DNA of 64,000 nt from Acidobacteriota bacterium (GTDB taxonomy: Bacteria; Acidobacteriota; Terriglobia; Bryobacterales; UBA6623). The DNA lies in assembly GCA_016125275.1 (NCBI GenBank), contig WGMB01000003.1, positions 1,777,896 to 1,841,895 on the forward strand, read 5' to 3'. A program made the position numbers and the translations under genes. Within the stretch, counting starts at the first letter, position 1, and every line of letters begins with the position of its first letter. Below are positions 62,893 through 64,000 of the stretch, piece after piece. Below the pieces are notes generated by a model. It had not been told where the DNA came from. It saw only the letters and a program-made list of their open reading frames with translations, and made no database searches.

Positions 62893-63996
62893 TCAGGGCT
62901 CGGGCTCGGTCGGGGGCTCGTCGGGCAGCGGCTGCACGTCGTCGATCTCGGCGAACGAGATGGAGGCCTCGGCGGAGAACTTGCGGTAGAGCCGGAACTC
63001 CACATTGTTGCGGCTGATCTCGCGGCCGGCGCGCATCCGCACCTCGGCCTTGAGCGGCAACAGGAACTCGCTGCCGTTGATGTCGATGTAGTCGTAGTCG
63101 AGCCGCGTGGTGGCCCGGTGGATCGGGAAGCTCGGCGGAATGTCCTGCGCCTCCATGGCGATGCGCAGGGTCCGCTCGGTCTCCTTGTCGACATAGATGA
63201 GGCCGCCGTAGGCGGTGACGATCTCTTGGCGGGCGGGATCGTTGGGCCCGTCGCCGTAGGTCAGCCGCCAGCGGGAGCCGCTGCGCGTGACCCGAAAACT
63301 GAAGACGTAGACCGGTCGCGCCCGGAGCAGCGAGTGCCGCGCCCAGACGAACTGCGCGCCCGAGCGAGGCTCGAAAAGCTCCCGCAGCATGCTGCCGAAC
63401 TCGCCGGTGCTGGTCGCCCCGCCGACCTCGTCGATCTTGCGCTCGCTGACCTGGTTGTTCACGCTGACGAGCTCGTAGTTCTCCGAGCCGTCGATGTAGC
63501 TGACCCGGGTCTTGAGCTCATCCATCTTGAGCCAGTCCATCTCGAGGCCGCTGGGGTCGAGATAGCGCCGGGTGATCTGCAGGCACAGAAAGTCCGGCAG
63601 GCGCTCGGTATATTCCAGCGCGGCGCGCCGGGCTTCTTCGATGATGCGCTTCTGCTCCTCTTCCGAGGGAGGCGGAGGCCCCGCCGGCTGCTCCTGCACG
63701 ACCGCCTGCTGGGGCGGAGGCAGCGCCTGGCTCTCCTGCTGCAGGCGGCGCAGCTCGGCGACGGTCCGCGGTCCCACGCCCAGGCCCACAAACTCCTCGA
63801 CCGTGCGGTCATCGAGCGAGAAGGCGAGTTGCTGCCCCTTGAGGTACTTGGCGACGTCTTTGTCGCTGAGACCCTGCGTGATCGAGGAGCGCAGCAAGTC
63901 TCGCAGTTGATCGAAGCGCAGGCCCGCCTGCGCCGACAGTCCGAACGCAAAAAGAACGGCTATTGCGAGGAGCTTGCGCACGATCACCCCACTCAT
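62893..63996 (-). CDS. Exported hypothetical protein typical of acidobacteria
   Basis: A 367-residue exported protein. The signal peptide (about 1-24) ends GLSAQA. A helical N-terminal segment (LRFDQLRDLLRSSITQGLSDKDVAKYLKGQ) is followed by a Pro/Gln-rich linker (SQALPPPQQAVVQEQPAGPPPP). A beta-rich domain (about 130-350) contains LPDFLCLQITRRY, the start of a repeated-looking segment in many acidobacterial exported proteins. The tail is acidic and Pro-rich (LPDEPPTEPEP). No catalytic motif seen. It may be co-transcribed with the two following genes (35-bp gap). Confidence 0.72.
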   Translation of the reverse strand: MSGVIVRKLLAIAVLFAFGLSAQAGLRFDQLRDLLRSSITQGLSDKDVAKYLKGQQLAFSLDDRTVEEFVGLGVGPRTVAELRRLQQESQALPPPQQAVVQEQPAGPPPPSEEEQKRIIEEARRAALEYTERLPDFLCLQITRRYLDPSGLEMDWLKMDELKTRVSYIDGSENYELVSVNNQVSERKIDEVGGATSTGEFGSMLRELFEPRSGAQFVWARHSLLRARPVYVFSFRVTRSGSRWRLTYGDGPNDPARQEIVTAYGGLIYVDKETERTLRIAMEAQDIPPSFPIHRATTRLDYDYIDINGSEFLLPLKAEVRMRAGREISRNNVEFRLYRKFSAEASISFAEIDDVQPLPDEPPTEPEP

Positions 63997-64000
63997 TGTA

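Overview
This 64 kb window is GC-rich, gene-dense chromosomal DNA. The gene content points to an acidobacterium of the Bryobacterales/Solibacter type. The clues are a PadR regulator paired with a large MacB/FtsX-type permease carrying the N-terminal domain typical of the acidobacterial 'duplicated orphan permease' family, two cassettes pairing DUF1501 with DUF1549/DUF1553 cytochrome-like proteins, a PEP-CTERM protein, exported acetamidase/formamidase-like proteins, and many Tat signal peptides of the S/T-R-R-x-[FLM]-L type. The lineage is an inference; no rRNA, tRNA or phylogenetic marker was searched. I saw no tRNA, rRNA, CRISPR array, insertion sequence or prophage.

Layout, left to right. 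1-3.0 kb: the end of an ABC-2 exporter operon (ATPase cut by the window edge, then two permeases). 3.0-10.8 kb: an SDR oxidoreductase, a 2042-residue secreted mosaic protein headed by a glucose/sorbosone dehydrogenase domain, and a PEP-CTERM protein with its own promoter and terminator. 10.8-15.1 kb: a Tat-exported amidohydrolase, a secreted alpha/beta hydrolase and a tandem pair of Tat-exported Nif3-like proteins. 15.1-17.8 kb: a small zinc-finger protein, a Sel1-repeat protein, a small membrane-anchored protein and mutM. 18-21.4 kb: a long, eukaryote-like GMP synthetase, divergent from a GlcD-type FAD oxidase. 21.4-26.2 kb: small hypothetical proteins, an acetamidase/formamidase, a glycine-rich exported protein and a protein made of two homologous beta-barrel halves. 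26.3-30.9 kb: a five-gene operon with a tripartite tricarboxylate transporter (tctCBA), an enolase-superfamily enzyme and an HAD hydrolase.

31-42 kb: a SPOR-domain protein, a soluble PAS histidine kinase, a lipase-like hydrolase, a second acetamidase/formamidase, gyrA with promoter and terminator, a sugar-isomerase-like Tat protein, and a NmrA/DoxX pair divergent from an AraC regulator. 41.7-50.5 kb: two adjacent cassettes, each with a cytochrome-motif DUF1549/DUF1553 protein and a Tat-exported DUF1501 protein; one ends in an FGE-like protein that lacks the catalytic cysteines. 50.6-58.2 kb: a stand-alone BLUF photoreceptor, a PadR-permease pair with a strong palindromic operator candidate, and a DUF885 peptidase - YwiC-like - UbiD operon. 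58.2-64 kb: an ECF sigma factor with an overlapping zinc anti-sigma gene, a Crp/Fnr regulator, a CDF metal transporter, a polytopic glycosyltransferase-like protein and two exported hypothetical proteins.

Most of the content is exported or membrane-bound metabolism and signalling, consistent with a soil heterotroph. The least explained parts are the paired DUF1501/PSD1 cassettes, the exported Nif3 duplication, the duplicated unknown domain in the giant protein, a FYVE-like zinc finger, and a 20-codon reading frame behind a near-perfect Shine-Dalgarno sequence.
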